From Blepharisma stoltei (taxonomy: Eukaryota > Ciliophora > Heterotrichea > Heterotrichida > Blepharismidae), in contig CAJZBQ010000048.1 in assembly GCA_914767885.1 (NCBI GenBank), positions 558,001-622,000 of the forward strand: a DNA stretch of 64,000 nucleotides. The letters run 5' to 3'. Under the pieces are notes generated by a model, which did not search any database, was not told the origin of the DNA, and saw only the letters and a program-made list of their open reading frames with translations. This document shows positions 10,232 through 23,100 of the stretch, piece by piece (the first letter of the stretch is position 1; each line of letters opens with the position of its first letter). The position numbers and the translations under genes were made by a program.

Positions 10232-10924
10232 TTATTCCCTATCATCATCTGATAAGACATAATCCACAAGGCTCCTACACAATTCTTCAGTTTCACAACT
10301 ATTCCTACCAGACCACCACCTTTTGAATTCACTTTCAGTGAATTCTGATGAGCTCGAATCCGGCTCTATAATAACCGTTGCCGAATTGCCCATCTCATCT
10401 TTTGGCGTGGCTCTTTTGCATTCAACCCATCTCTCATGAATAAAATTGTTGGAAAAATTTCTCATAACTTTTTCTACTGATTCTTGTTTATAAAAAGTTA
10501 CAAATCCGAAACCTCTAGGTTTCCCTGTAACTCTGTCTTTCATAACAACACTATCTTCGATTTCTCCGAATTGTTGAAAAAATTGGAAAAATTCAGAATT
10601 AGTGATTTCTGGAAGCAAACCCCCTACAAAAATTTTCCGACTTCGGTTGTTTTTTTCACTTTTATCTTTTGGAACTGCTGGCTTGCATTCTACTTCTTTA
10701 CCTAAAATTGAGTGCTTTCTATTTAATATAACCTTAACAGAGCTTTGGTTTATCATAGTAATGAAACCGAAGCATCTAGAACGGCCTGTATTTTTATCAA
10801 GAATTAAGGAGCATTTTTCAACCCTCCCAAATCTACTGAAATAATTTTTTATTTCTTCCTCTTTTATCTCTGATGGAAGGCCGCCTATAAATAATTTTTT
10901 GCTGAATAAGGGTTACTCGTGCAT
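10232..10924 (-). CDS. RNA-binding protein with two RRM domains (hnRNP/Musashi-like)
   Basis: One 15-nt intron near the start; spliced length 678 nt (225 aa plus TAA). RRM1 begins almost at residue 4 with the RNP2 motif KLFIGGLP and has the RNP1-like RCFGFITM. RRM2 has KIFVGGLLPE and KPRGFGFVTF. The inter-RRM linker is short and basic (CKPAVPKDKSEKNNRSR). After RRM2 comes CKRATPKDE, then a Ser/acid-rich tail. This tandem arrangement is that of hnRNP A/B, Musashi and DAZAP1 proteins, which bind mRNA in nucleus or cytoplasm. RRM1 has Cys where RNP1 usually has Gly, so it may bind more weakly. No IES. Confidence 0.85.
10902..10916 (-). other. 15-nt intron at the third codon of the RRM gene
   Basis: Minus-strand GTAACCCTTATTCAG. 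Without splicing the frame from ATG 10924 hits a TAA after three codons; with splicing it enters RRM1 directly. Confidence 0.85.
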
Positions 10925-11194
10925 TTTGGTGGTCATTTTATATATTGAATTATTGGTATAAGATAAATCTAAATCTTTTAATATATAATTTATTATTTTT
11001 TTAACAAATTATTTTTTAAATTTGATTTTTGGTTATTTTTTATATATATAATTTGCAAGGGATTGAGCCTAAAATAGGGTGAAAAATAGAGAATATGAGA
11101 AGCAAGGAATAAAAATATTTTTAATTTGACAACAGCTTTTAAAGGCAAAATAGATAAAAAAGCAAGCAGAAAAATTTACATAATTCATAATTAC

Positions 11195-11591
11195 TAACTC
11201 CCCCCCCCCCCCCCTCCGTGAGCGAACAAAAAAAATTTGTTCGCTCACGGAGGGGGGTTAATTTTTTTTTTTTAAAAAAAATTTATATATAAATTTTATA
11301 AAAAATTTTTTTTTCGAAATTTAAAAAAATCCTAATTTGCAAAAATTGGGAAGCAAATATTAATTTAATTTGCAAAATTTATGTTTTAAAACGCAATTTG
11401 TTTAAAATTAAACAGAATTAGCTCTAGATTTCATTATACTAATTATCACTTATATATCAAAATTTTTTTCCATTAAAATTTTTTCTATTAAAAAAAATTT
11501 TTTGTTCACTCACGGAGGGTGGGTTTTTGGTCAAAAAATGGCGATTTTTCTAATGGTTTTGTTCGCTCACGGAGGGGGGGGGGGGGGGTAA
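11195..11591. mobile_element. CTCC-class MITE, family A, intact copy
   Basis: Element 11198-11588 between TAA duplications (11195-11197, 11589-11591). Left end: a C run, then CCGTGAGCGAACAAA, immediately followed by its reverse complement, making a terminal hairpin. Right end: two direct copies of TTGTT(C)(A/G)CTCACGGAGGG separated by about 50 bp. The middle is AT-rich and non-coding. Related copies: 29431, 34576, 50714, 56593, and worn ones at 8682, 39416 and 57663. Confidence 0.9.
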
Positions 11592-11846
11592 GTAAGTCAA
11601 TATTTTTATCTAAAATTCAAAAACACTTTCAGCCTAATATAAGCCAATAAACTCGCGTAATTTTATAAGCAATTATGGAGTCAATATGACTGAAAACTAT
11701 TAATTATGCCATATTAAGAAATACAATTAGTCACATCTAAAAGATAAACTAGTAAAACCTAAACACCAACAAAAAAGCAAGAAAATTGCCTACATCAGTT
11801 ATTAAAATGTTAAAAATGGCTAAAAATAATAGCATTATCATTTTGC

Positions 11847-13532
11847 ATGGCAGAATTTAAACCTATATTTCTTTCTAAAGAAGAGAGAGCAAAACTCAAA
11901 AAAGAACTAGAAGAAACCCAAAAAGTTCCTCAGCCTGCTTCAAAGCCTCGTTCCCGCTCTCCACGAAAAGAAGAAAAATCAATCCCAGTCAATCATGAAT
12001 TTGATTCTATTAAATCTAGATATTTAGGCCAAAATAAGCCAGCCCCTACTATTCAAAAACCCAGTGAAAAATTCAGACAGGTTTTTAAATTTGAATGAGA
12101 CCCAACTGAGGACACAACTTTTATTGAAAATTCTCTAAATCCTGAAAGAATTCCATTTGGCATCAAATCTAAACAAAATAGCAGAGATATAGTTAGCGAA
12201 GAAATAAAAGAAGAAAATAAGCATGCTTCTTTAATGACAGACAGAGACTGGAAAATCTTTAGAGAAAATAATGAAATTTATGTGAGAGGGCAAAACATCC
12301 CACCTCCAATAAGGACTTGAAGTGAATCAAATTTAAGCCAGGATTTATTAAGCGCTATCAGACGAGCCGGATATGCAAGTCCACTACCTATACAAATGCA
12401 AGCTATCCCTATAGGCCTCCAACGAAGCGATTTAATAGCTTTAGCACCTACTGGCAGTGGAAAATCAGCAGCTTACTTAATTCCTATGATTTCTACCATA
12501 GCAAAATTCCCAAAAATAAATGATCAAACCGCATTAGATGGGCCTTATGGCATTATTTTATCTCCTACACGTGAGCTTGCTCAACAAATCCATCAAGAAG
12601 CCACAAAGCTTACAAAATCCTCTGACATAAAATGCTATTGCTTACTAGGAGGCAAGGACTTAGAAATCCAATCAGCTGAGTTAACAAGAGGCTATGAAAT
12701 AATTATAGCAACGCCTGGCCGATTTTTGGAATGCTTACAACACCAATATTTAGTCCTTAATCAATGCTTATGGGTTGTTATTGATGAAGCCGACAAAATG
12801 ATTTTATTAGAGCTTCAAGAGACCCTTGATAAAATTTTGAATTGTATTCCAAAAGAATTATGAAAAGAAAATAATGAAAATGAAGAAAATAAAACTTATA
12901 AGCTTACTTTTAATTTATTTTCTGCCACTATGGATAGTGAAATTGAAAATTTATGAAAAAAATATTTAAAAAATCCTGGGTATGTATCTATTAAAGAGCC
13001 TGGGACTGGGTCATCAAAAATTACACAAAGTTTAAAATTTTTAAGAGAAAATGATAAAAGAAGGGAAATTAAAAGAATTTTAGAAAAAGCAAAACCACCG
13101 ATTATTGTTTTTGTAAATCACAAAAATGAAGCTGATGAGTTATCGAGATTTTTGCAAAAATTTGGGTGAAGAGTTGGGTGTTTGCATGGTGGCAAAAACC
13201 AAGAAGCAAGAGAGGCTACAATGGAAGGGTTCAGAAGTCACAAATTCCAAATATTAGTGACTACAAATTTAGCGTCTCGTGGGATTGATGTCAAAGATTT
13301 ACAGCTTGTAATTAATTATGATTGCCCTACAACAATTACTGACTATGAGCATAGAATTGGTAGGACTGGTAGAGTAAATAACTTAGGGAAGGCGATAACC
13401 TTTGTAACTCCTCAAGATGAAGAAATGTTTGCCCCATTGAAAAGCTTTTTAGAAAACAATTCCCAAGTAATTCCTCATGAATTAGCAAACCATCCCAGAC
13501 TTAAAAATGGTGATGACATAATATTGAATTAA
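11847..13532 (+). CDS. DDX23: Spliceosomal DEAD-box helicase PRP28/DDX23
   Basis: RNA helicase of the U5 snRNP that displaces U1 from the 5' splice site. Uninterrupted 562 codons from ATG 11847 to TAA 13530-13532, with five TGA codons at tryptophan positions. One is the FEWDPTED block typical of this family ahead of the helicase core; another is PPPIRTW before the Q motif. Core motifs: APTGSGKS (I), PTRELAQQ (Ia), TPGRF (Ib), DEAD in VIDEADKM (II), SAT (III), TTNLASRGID (V) and HRIGRTGR (VI). The protein is 561 aa, shorter than the human one because the RS-rich N-terminus is reduced to about 60 residues (SKPRSRSPRKEE). No IES or intron. Confidence 0.95.
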
Positions 13533-14052
13533 ATTCGCAATAAATTATTAAAAGCACTAACAAATTGCCTAAACTCTTGGTTAATGTGCAAAGCCATTAG
13601 AATATTTCTTATTTTTGAGAAATTAACCGCTTCGTTAGAGAGCAAATAAAATTTTGTAAAGCTATAATTAGTAAAATTTTGTCTTAAAATTAATATTATA
13701 AATTAAATTAGATTTTTGATTTCAAATATATACAAATTGGGAATTATTTTTAAAATCGAAAAAAAATATTTAAATATTTTTTTTTAAAAAATGAACCCCA
13801 GCTCGCCAACCATTGTCTACCGTGAGGAATTTTTTTTGCACTCGAATTAATGGGCAGGAGTAAGATTATTCTATTTAAACGAACCTTTACTAATCGCGAT
13901 ACCCATTATCTTAATTTTTATAAAAAATGTAACCTCTATATTTTATATCAACGAAAAATATAAAATTATAATCATTCTCCTCACAAAGTCATCGATTTTC
14001 TATTGTTTTCCATAATAATTCCAGTAATTTCAATTATAAATATATAATAGAA
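13533..14052. other. Intergenic region
   Basis: AT-rich. A GC-richer patch near 13796-13862 (AACCCCAGCTCGCC ... GCAGGAGTAAG) might be a decayed end of a CTCC-class element, but no partner end was found. Confidence 0.4.
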
Positions 14053-17037
14053 ATGTTGACGAAAATAAGTTTTCTCGCCTTTGTCCTATGTTTATCACTT
14101 GTAAAGTCTGCAGTGACTCCAGGGATGGTGATATCAAGATCTTTTACTGATGTTGCCAATAATATTCGCGCCATTCTTCCAAACGCATTGGGAGATGTGT
14201 CATACACGAAGCTTGGCAAGTTCAATTTTACAACATTGGATTCTAAGACAAGCGTGGTCTGCAATATAACAAATATTGTCCTGCTCAATTCTACCATGAA
14301 GTCTACACCAGCTTTGGTAAATGTGATGATATCTTCTCCGAATTTTCTGAATATCACATTGAATAACTTTACAGGGACAATCAGCTATAGTTATTCAGAA
14401 GTCGGCAAAAAAATAAATAATACAGGGACTGGCTACACAACTTTTACTGCAAACTTGACATTTTTCACAACTGTCTCTTATGGGAATGGCCTTCCTATAA
14501 TAACAATCAACAAATTAAATTACATTATAACGAATTATACTCAGTATAATTTAACCAATCTTAGCACAGCAATAGTTACTGCAATTCAGACGAATCTCAC
14601 GAGTTATTTGTCAAATAATGCAACTGCATTTTGGGGATAAAAAAATAAAATACTTTTTTATTTTTTTAAAAATAATTTTAAAATAATTTTTTTTGCATTT
14701 TTTATTGCAGCTTTCCAAAATCAGACTAATTCCTATATTTCAAGGGCAAATTATTGGCCAACATTGCCTGGGACTAAAGTAAAAGCAGATTTAACATGGG
14801 TAGCAGCTCCAGTTATTAACTATAACGCTTCTCTTTCGTGCCAAAACAATTATGTTTCATTCTGGGTCAATGGGACAGTAACTACAAATTCCTCTTCTAT
14901 TTCAATTCCTACCATAAACCCTCCAGTAGCTTTACCAAATCGCTTTACAAATTCAAACGCTTATGTCGGCCAATCCCAAGTATTTATCACCCAATTTACA
15001 ATTGATTCTTATTATTATTCCACCTTAAAAGTATATGGCCACTATACAATTGATACCTTACCTACAGGCTTTCCTAACATTTTAAATACAAATAGTGGAT
15101 ATTTCCCTGAGCTTAATAAAATTTACCCTAATTCGCCAGTAACACTTAATGTCACGTTTTATGATACTCCAAGATGCTATATTATTGGTGGCTATGGGAT
15201 TCAAGGAAAACTGCCACTTACTGTACAAGTGTTAATTTATAGCCAAAGCACTAATGAATGGAGCTATCCTTTGGCTTATAATGTGACCATTACTTTCTCT
15301 GTCAATATTTACTTCAACCAAACTGTAATTGTGGGTATTATAAATAAAATGGCATCTGGTTTGATCGGAATTACTCTGATTCTATTCTCTTCCTCATGGA
15401 ACTTTTTTATGGGATTGGGTTTTCCTAGAGAACTTCTGCACAGCAATAAGGTTTAACTTGGGTCATAATGTTGGAACTGCTCCAAGTGCATCAAGAGGCT
15501 TGAGGTTTTTCTTTTAGCACACCCAAGGATGGTGACCCTCAGATGGAACACATGCAGGAGCTAGAGCGAATGCAACGCGGTTCATTAGGCTTTCTAGCCT
15601 GGAAGAGGCGGAACCATTTTTTTATTTGCATAAAGGGAGAAAATAAATCATAGATGATGAATTCTGAAATGAAGTCAATGAGATTCTTGGTGGTAAGGAA
15701 GCTGAGTATAGCGAATTGGAGTTAAAGAAGAATCTTTAAGACCTGAAAACTAAAACGAATTGGTGCTGCAGCACTAAGAACTGAAGGAGAAATAATGGAT
15801 GAAGAAGAAATTATTCAGATTCTCTACAAGGCAAACTAAATCTGGAGGAGAGCAAAAAGACTCAGGAAAGGCAGAGCAGGAGTAGAGCAGGAATCTGAGC
15901 AGAAAAAGAAACAGGAAGTTAGGCAAGAATTAAAGAAGAAATCGTAGCAGAAATTGAGGCAGAAGCTGAAACTAAAGTTGATGAACTAGTGCAAAAATTG
16001 AAGCAGGAACAAATGTAGAAGTTTAAGCAGAAATCGAAGCAGATAGGGTCAGGAAGTTTAGGAGGGTGAAAATTGCAAAGTCTGAGGAGTTGAAGAATGG
16101 CTATACCAGAGTACCCAGGGGATCTGAATAAATAGGTCCGCTAAGGATTGCAATAGGCATAAGCTCGTTTTATTTAATGGTAAATGGTGAAGGCAGAATC
16201 TGCTTAGGAATGCTATGCTAGCCTGAAATATGGTGACGTCGGATGCCTGGTGATGTCACTAATGAGTTAAAGGTGAGCCGCGAATTGCATCCTGCCGAAG
16301 AAGTCGACATGCTAAACACTATTTAACTAAGACTAAGTAATTGTTGGATATTCTTATAACCCAATAATTTCCAATTTCCTTTTTAGCTTTTCTCTCATTT
16401 TGCCATATCGAGGGCATTGCATCAGCATATGCTCGTTTCAGTGACTTCACATTCACAACATGCTGGGTTGTCAGCTAGATGCCTTATAAACGCAATTCCC
16501 TTACAAAACATGCTATAAATCACATTTTAAAAGCTAGAAGAGAAAATACTACAATATCAATTATATTTAATATTATTAAGACTATATTGTTTTATATTGA
16601 AGGGGGGCGGGATTTATACTTGACCAGACGATCAGCTTTCTGACTCTCAGGTAGCGAATTCAAGCACTCTTTCATAAGTAACCACAGTGGAGCGTTATTC
16701 GGAGGCAATTAGCAATCTGCAGTTCTCCAGGAGACTTCTTTATAAATAATTTAAGTTTAAGGTTCAGATTAACTCAAATGCTCAAGTCGGAAATGTAAAT
16801 GTTTACTATTTGGGAAGACTGACTACAGACTTATTTAAGCAATATATGATTTTCAATGAAGGCAGCTATTTATTCCCGAAGATCCCATTCCCATATCTTT
16901 CAGGAACTACATTTAGTAATGTAAGATCAAGACTTATGCAAGGATATATTGAAGTCGACTATGATCCTACAATTCCAACCCCTTCAGGAGAAGAATACAA
17001 CAGGTTTGAAGCTTATCAAGCGTCTGCAGGTTGCTAA
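14053..17037 (+). CDS. BPI/LBP/CETP-like secreted lipid-binding protein, split by two IESs
   Basis: Pieces 14053-14615, 14703-15335 and 16752-17037 total 1482 nt (493 aa plus TAA), the usual size of this family (~480 aa). Signal peptide MLTKISFLAFVLCLSLVKSA; the mature protein starts VTPGMVISRSFTDVANNI, which matches the family's PGxxxRIxxxGLDYA opening. Many N-glycosylation sequons (NFT, NIT, NST, NLT) indicate secretion. The C-terminal barrel half ends with GYIEVDYDP. Members bind lipids or lipopolysaccharide through two elongated barrels; the ligand here is unknown. The gene is interrupted once by a short AT-rich IES and once by a 1.4 kb IES packed with retroelement debris. Low sequence conservation makes the family call moderate to good. 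Confidence 0.75.
14616..14702. other. TA-bounded IES (87 bp)
   Basis: Almost pure A/T with TAA stop; removal from TA(14616) to TA(14703) corrects a two-base frame change in the BPI-like gene. Confidence 0.65.
15345..16343 (+). mobile_element. Retroelement-like insertion with ACTAAG tail
   Basis: Starts with an A-rich leader and ATGGCATC (15349) and ends TTTAACTAAGACTAAG, the same tail as the element at 33461-33960. Flanks resemble each other (GTAATTGTGGGTATTATAA before, GTAATTGTTGGATATTCTTATAA after), suggesting an aged target-site duplication. No long ORF remains. Confidence 0.6.
16344..16565 (-). pseudogene. Relic of a LINE ORF, C-terminal zinc-knuckle region
   Basis: Minus strand reads ADNPACCECEVTET, then after one frame change EHMLMQCPRYGKMREKLKRK and a stop. 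This is the CxxC...H....C pattern at the C-terminus of many LINE reverse-transcriptase proteins. The fragment is short and frameshifted. It is the only reverse-transcriptase-associated coding trace I could find in the window. Confidence 0.55.
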
Positions 17038-17188
17038 TCACTAAAATTCCTTTTATTAATCTTTAGCTTAAAATATATTATTAAAAAGAATTTATATTTA
17101 ACTTTCTAAAGATTTTCCCTATTTTTCAGTCAAATTAGAATATTAGTTTTCAATAAATATGTACTCTGCTTAGTTAAAGAATATAAAA

Positions 17189-20100
17189 ATGATTAACAGT
17201 TACAACTCTAAAATAGAGCCAGAGCTTGAATCCTACCCTATTAATACTGCTAGTCTTCCTGCTACTTTTGCAGAACCTAACGACAATGCTATCAAAATTA
17301 ACCCTCTCATGCAAGAAATCATTCAAGAATCATCATTAGATATCCGCAGCGATTTTCAGTCATCATTTCATTATATTTCCAACCAACTTCCTAGAGAAGT
17401 TATTCCCTACTAAATTCATAATATTAAAAAAATCATCCTATATAATTACAAACAATTTCAAATAAATAAGGCATAGAATCCCTTTTCAAGGAACCTGTAT
17501 GAGAGTCATGAGAGATGGACACTCATTTACTTGTGGCGCCAATAAAAGAATAGTCATTTGTGACAAAAAAGAAACGTTAAAAGATTACCGGATTAATGAA
17601 AAAATTACCGCTATTGATGTGTGTGAAAATGATCAGTTTGCGTTCGCAGCTTTTGAAGAAAAAGATATTGACGGGAATGGGATTGGCTGGGCAATTAAAA
17701 AGTTATCACTTTTGACTTTTGAGATTGCACAGGTTTATATGGGACATACTGGGAAAATAACAGCGTTAGCTATTTCTCCTGATGAAACTTATGTATATTC
17801 GTCTAGTTGAGATTGCACTGTAAGGATGTCAAAAAATGGAAAAGATAGTAATGGGATTTCTGAAGAAATTTATGAGCATGATTCAAAAATAAAAACTTTG
17901 TGTATTAGCAGAGATGGCTTGCATTTAATTTCTGCTGGAGACAGCAGGGAATTTAAAATTTATTCTATTGCTACTAAACAAGTACAATTTATTTTGTATA
18001 GTTCAGTATCAGTGATTACTTTTGCAAAATTTTCCCCAAAGAAAAAATATTTAGTTTTCATTTGTATGAGTCTGATAAGTTAAATAATAATTTTTATCTA
18101 AAATTCAATTAAATTTAGTATATTTTGCTATAAGTCATATGGATAATAATATTAGTATTTGAAGCTTCGAGACTTGTGAAATTATAAAAGTTCTCAAAGG
18201 ACATACAGGATTGATCAAATCTATGAAATTTACTGGGAATGAAAATGTGCTAGTATCTGGAAGTAGTGATAGAACTGTGAGAGTATGGAGTATTAATAGA
18301 AATCATGATGAAATTGTTATGGAAGGGCACGCAAGAGCTGTAAGAGGGATTACTATAAGTCTGAGTGAAAAACACATTTATTCTCTTGGAAAGGATTATA
18401 AAATTTTAATATGAAAATTCCCATCTTTTGACAGCAGTAAATTACTTGTGGGGCATAAGGAAACTGTTTTTAATTTAATACATTCGAGTAAGAGGAAAAA
18501 AATATTCTATTAATTTTATATTCAGCTATAAAAAAAATAAGGATTATATTATTTCTCAAAAAAATCAAGCATCAAGCATTTATTTTCATAGAAAAAATTG
18601 ACTAAATTAAGTATATATTCAAACTCAGAAGATATGAATATCATTGCATGAGACCAAGAATCAGGCGCAAAGCTCTATGAATATCCTGACGGATCTTCTA
18701 TGTACGCAATGGCTATTTCTCCAGACGAAGACTATTTGTTCTCTTGTACCGACGACCAAAGAATCCTCATATGAGATCTCGAAAAAAATGAAAAATTAAA
18801 AGAAATAACCGATATTGACGGAGAAGTCAGAGCAATTTTATGCACCCCTGACAATCGATTTTTTATTACTGGGGATGTCGGGTTTCGAATAATTATCTGA
18901 AATATGGACGATTTCTCACAATATCATACAATTCGTTCACATAGAGCAGAAGTCTGAGCTTTGAATTTATAGAATTGTCCCATAGATGGCGCTGTTTGCC
19001 CTTGATTTTGCCCACTAGGAAAATTTTTTGGTTTGACCAAACCATATGGTACTGGTCGAACCAAAAAATTTTCCTAGTGGGGCAAATCAAGGGCAAACAG
19101 CGCCATCTATGGGAAAATTCTATACATGAAAATTCTACTCTTTATAGTGGAGATGACAGTGGAACTGTTTTATGCCACGATTTAAAAGACTCAAAAATCT
19201 TAATGGAATTTACAGGAAATAGCACAAGAGTGCAGACAATTGTGGTGACCAGAAATGGAGAAATTCTTTTAATAGGGTATAGAAATGGAGAGTTGATTAT
19301 ATGGGGAATTCAAAATAAGCATATTTTAAGAAACGTTAATTACCATAATGAAATATTGAGATCTATATATTGTACACAAGATGGAAAATATTTTTTTGCT
19401 GCTTCAGAAGACCAGAAAATGTCGATTTTTGATTTAAAAAATTTTGGGAGAGTTGCTACTATAAAATTCAAAAATAAAATAAAATCGATGATATTTTTGA
19501 CTGGAGAAAATCATATTGCACTAGCATTAGATAAAGAAATCAAAATTATTAAAAGCCCATTGAAGCCTGGGACAATAAAAGTTTATGGGCCAGATTTTGG
19601 TAAGCATAAATTTATGAGATATATCAAAGAAATCATGCTGAATGAGAAGCCAGCTTATAATAAAGAAATGGACCAATGGATAATCGAGCCTTTCCATTTA
19701 AATCCATTACATTTTTATGCCTATTTTAACTTGTCCAGCCATTTAAAAAAAGCTATCGAATATGGAGATGGCTTTTTTCCATCCTCAAAAAATGAGACCC
19801 CGCTATCAATATGCTTAGACAAATCCTACACAGAATGCACAAACGCAATTTTCACAGCAATGAATAAAATTGCAGCAACAAATCCTTATTCTTTTTATTA
19901 TTTTGAAGACTCTCTAATAACTCTAAACCTGAAAGGATTTCCAGGCCTTGAAAAATTCTATCAGAATATTTTAATGAAATGCAAGCATCATTCATTGAAG
20001 AAATTTTGCGATAAACAATCAAGACTTCCTAGCATAATCCACTCCGAATATATCTTGCCGAAATCTGAAAATTTCAGTAAAAAAATAAAATTTTCTTCAG

Positions 20101-23100
20101 ATCAAGAAGGAAAAGATGTGATGTATTTAAACTCACTTGTCAGATTAGATTTAACAACTGGCTCTAAAGAAAGTTTAGCGTTTCTTGACAGTTTAGGAAA
20201 ATGCCCCAATGGAAATATCCTTAAAACTCCTATAATTCAATTCATTCTCAATGAAAAATGGAGAAAACTAAGCTGGCTCATATATTTTCAAGCTTCTATT
20301 TATATTTCTTATTTAGTTTTGCTATCAATATACACAACTTTATATGAAGGCGACTCTTATTATGTTATGATTCCTTTTGGTATGAGCTGTATTTTAACTT
20401 TATATGAATTGTATCAAATAAATGTAGGCGGAATTTACTATTGGCAAGACTTTTGGAATTGAGTTGATTTATTAAGGATAATTCTTTTTGTAGCTTATGT
20501 GTCAATAATAAGTTCTGGAACTGATAATTATAGTCATTTTCTATTAGGGGCTATTATTTCTCTATCATGATTCAGAGGGACGCTCTATTTCAATATCTTT
20601 AAACCCACCCGCTATCTGATTAACCTGATTTTCACTGTATTTTATGATATGCTACCTTTTTTCATTATTTTATGCTTCTTAACTCTTGCTTTTGCGGTCA
20701 CCCAATACGCCTTAATAGGTGGATCAGATCATGAGTTTTTTGATTGGACAACTTTAGCTTGGAGAATCAATATAAAAGATTACAGCACTGATTGGTATAT
20801 TTCTTTATTAATGTGGGCAAGTCACTGACTCCCCCCCTTTTTAAATTGGAACTAAAAATTTTGTTCCAATTTAAAGGGGGATTAAGAAGATTTTTTTAAA
20901 AAAAAAATCATTATAAAATTTTTTTTATAAAAAAAAAATTTATATAAAATTTAAAAAAAAAAAAAAATTTCAAAAATTTATCGAACTAGATTAATAAATT
21001 TGTTTAATAAAATGCTATTTACTCTTTATCCTTTAAAAAAAAGCAAGATATAACTAAAAATTTTATTATTAATTAATACGCCACTATTAATTGGTATCAA
21101 AACTATTTACACAAAAATTATTATTTTTATTGATAAAAAAAAATTAAAAAAAAAAAATTTAGAAAATTTATTTTTATCAAAGTGCTAATTTTGTTTAAAT
21201 AAGATGTTATTTATACTCTATTCTTTAAAATAAAGCAAGAGATAAGTAAATTTTGAATTTTTGTAAAGAATTGGTCCAGCACAAATAGGACCTCGGGAAC
21301 CCCAAACCATATACGTAGCTTTTTGTAGAATATTTAATAGTTTAAGCCTAAGTGAAGGAACTAAAGTTTTATACTCTAAACTATATAGCTCATACCCCTT
21401 TATAGATCCCTTTATCGAGCAAAGTGTACTTGATTATTGAAAGACCAAAACAGACTTTCTCAAAGAGATGAGCTCAATCTCTATATCAGAAAGTTCTAAA
21501 AAAGTGGCATGCCAAAAAATAGTGGCAAGTGTGAAAAAAGTTGGTAAGCAAACACGCAAATTTTTAAAATGGCTTTATTAATAAAATAATTTAAAACTTA
21601 ACATATCCAATTAGACTGGAATTGATTAATAATTAAAAATCTTATTTTTCAGGCCTTAATTAATGATAATTATAATAATAAATGCTACATATAAATTTTA
21701 ATAGATTTAATATTTTTGATTATTTATTTATGTAAAAAGTGCTTGAGATAAATTTATAGAAATGAGTTTAAAAATGCAAGTGGGGAACTTTCCGAGTAAA
21801 CGGTTGTATAGATCTTCAAGTGCTATAACCCCAGTAAGCATATCAATCAAAAACTCGAGTAGGATCCTGACTTAAGTTATTATAAAGTCCATTATGAAAT
21901 AAATTGTCAAAAGTGAAAATCCAAAGGGGGAACTTCCCGAGTAAACGGTTGTATAGATCTCCAAGTGTTATAACTCCAGTAAGCATATCGTGCAAAAACT
22001 CCAGTAGGATTTTGATTTGACTCCCTCCCTTTAAATTGGACCAAATATTTGTTCCAATTTAAAAGAAGGGTTAAGAAAATTTTTTATAAAAAACATCAAT
22101 ATAAAATTCTTATAAAAAACATCAATATAAAATTCTTATAAAAAAAAAATTAAAAAATGTGTCGAATTAGATTAATAAATTTCTAGAAAATTTATCGATC
22201 AAAGTGTTAATTTTGTTTAATTAAGTGGCTATTTATACTCTTTTGCTAAAATAAAGAAGAAGTAAAGTAAATTTTCAATTTTTGTAAAGAATTCGCATTA
22301 AATTTTTATCAAAATTATTTAAATAAAAAATATAATCCCTTGGCTTAATTTCTTATGGCAGTTATACACACTATTTTCATATAAAATTTAAATTATTAAT
22401 TTGGCGCACTAAAATCTGCGTTTTGAAACGTATATTTGGTTTCTAAATAATAAATTTCAAATAGCATCATATGCATGATAAGAAATAAATGCAATAAATT
22501 ATATTTTTTGTTGAAAAATTTTTAAAAATAAAATTAAATTTTTAAAAAATATAGCAATTAAAGATAGTAAATGTATTTAAATAAAAAGCTCTTTATGTTC
22601 TTTTCTTTAAAAAAGAGCAAGATATAACTAAATTTTTAATTTTAGTTAAGAAGAAACATTTAACTTATACCGAAACGTTTTACATAAAAATTATGATTTT
22701 TATCTATAAAATTTTTTATTATAAAATTGAATTTTGTTTCAATTTAAGCGATTATAAAGATAGAGTCCAGTATGGAAGAAATTGCACCTGAACTTTTAAA
22801 TTGAGAATGCAAAGGAGGAACTTCTTGAGTAAACGGTTGTATAGATCTCCAAGTGCTATAACTCCAGTAAGCATATCAATCAAAAACTCCAGTAGAACCT
22901 TGACTTATGTAAATCCAAAGATAATCCATAGTCAAATCTACATGTAGATATTATTTTTATTAAATCAATTTAACGAAAGAGATGAATAATTAATTATCTT
23001 AAGTCTAATCGTATTTGCTTACCAACTTTTTTCACACTTGCCACTATTTTTTGGCATGCCACTTTTTAGAACTTTCTGATATAGAGATTGAGCTCATCTC

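Larger units (their letters stand above)
15336..16751. mobile_element. Composite 1.4 kb IES inside the BPI-like gene
   Basis: Bounded by TA at 15336 and TA at 16752 (or 16758), both at codon position 3/1. Joining gives FNQTVIVGK-FKVQINSNA in frame. Inside are a plus-strand retroelement-like sequence, a minus-strand LINE relic and a residual segment (16566-16751) of unknown origin. Confidence 0.7.

Noticed and set aside
10484-10844. Plus-strand ORFs over the RRM gene
   Set aside because: Antisense shadows of conserved RRM coding sequence.
12396-12863. Separate short helicase genes (standard-code reading)
   Set aside because: The breaks are single TGA codons inside conserved helicase sequence; one gene with TGA as Trp.
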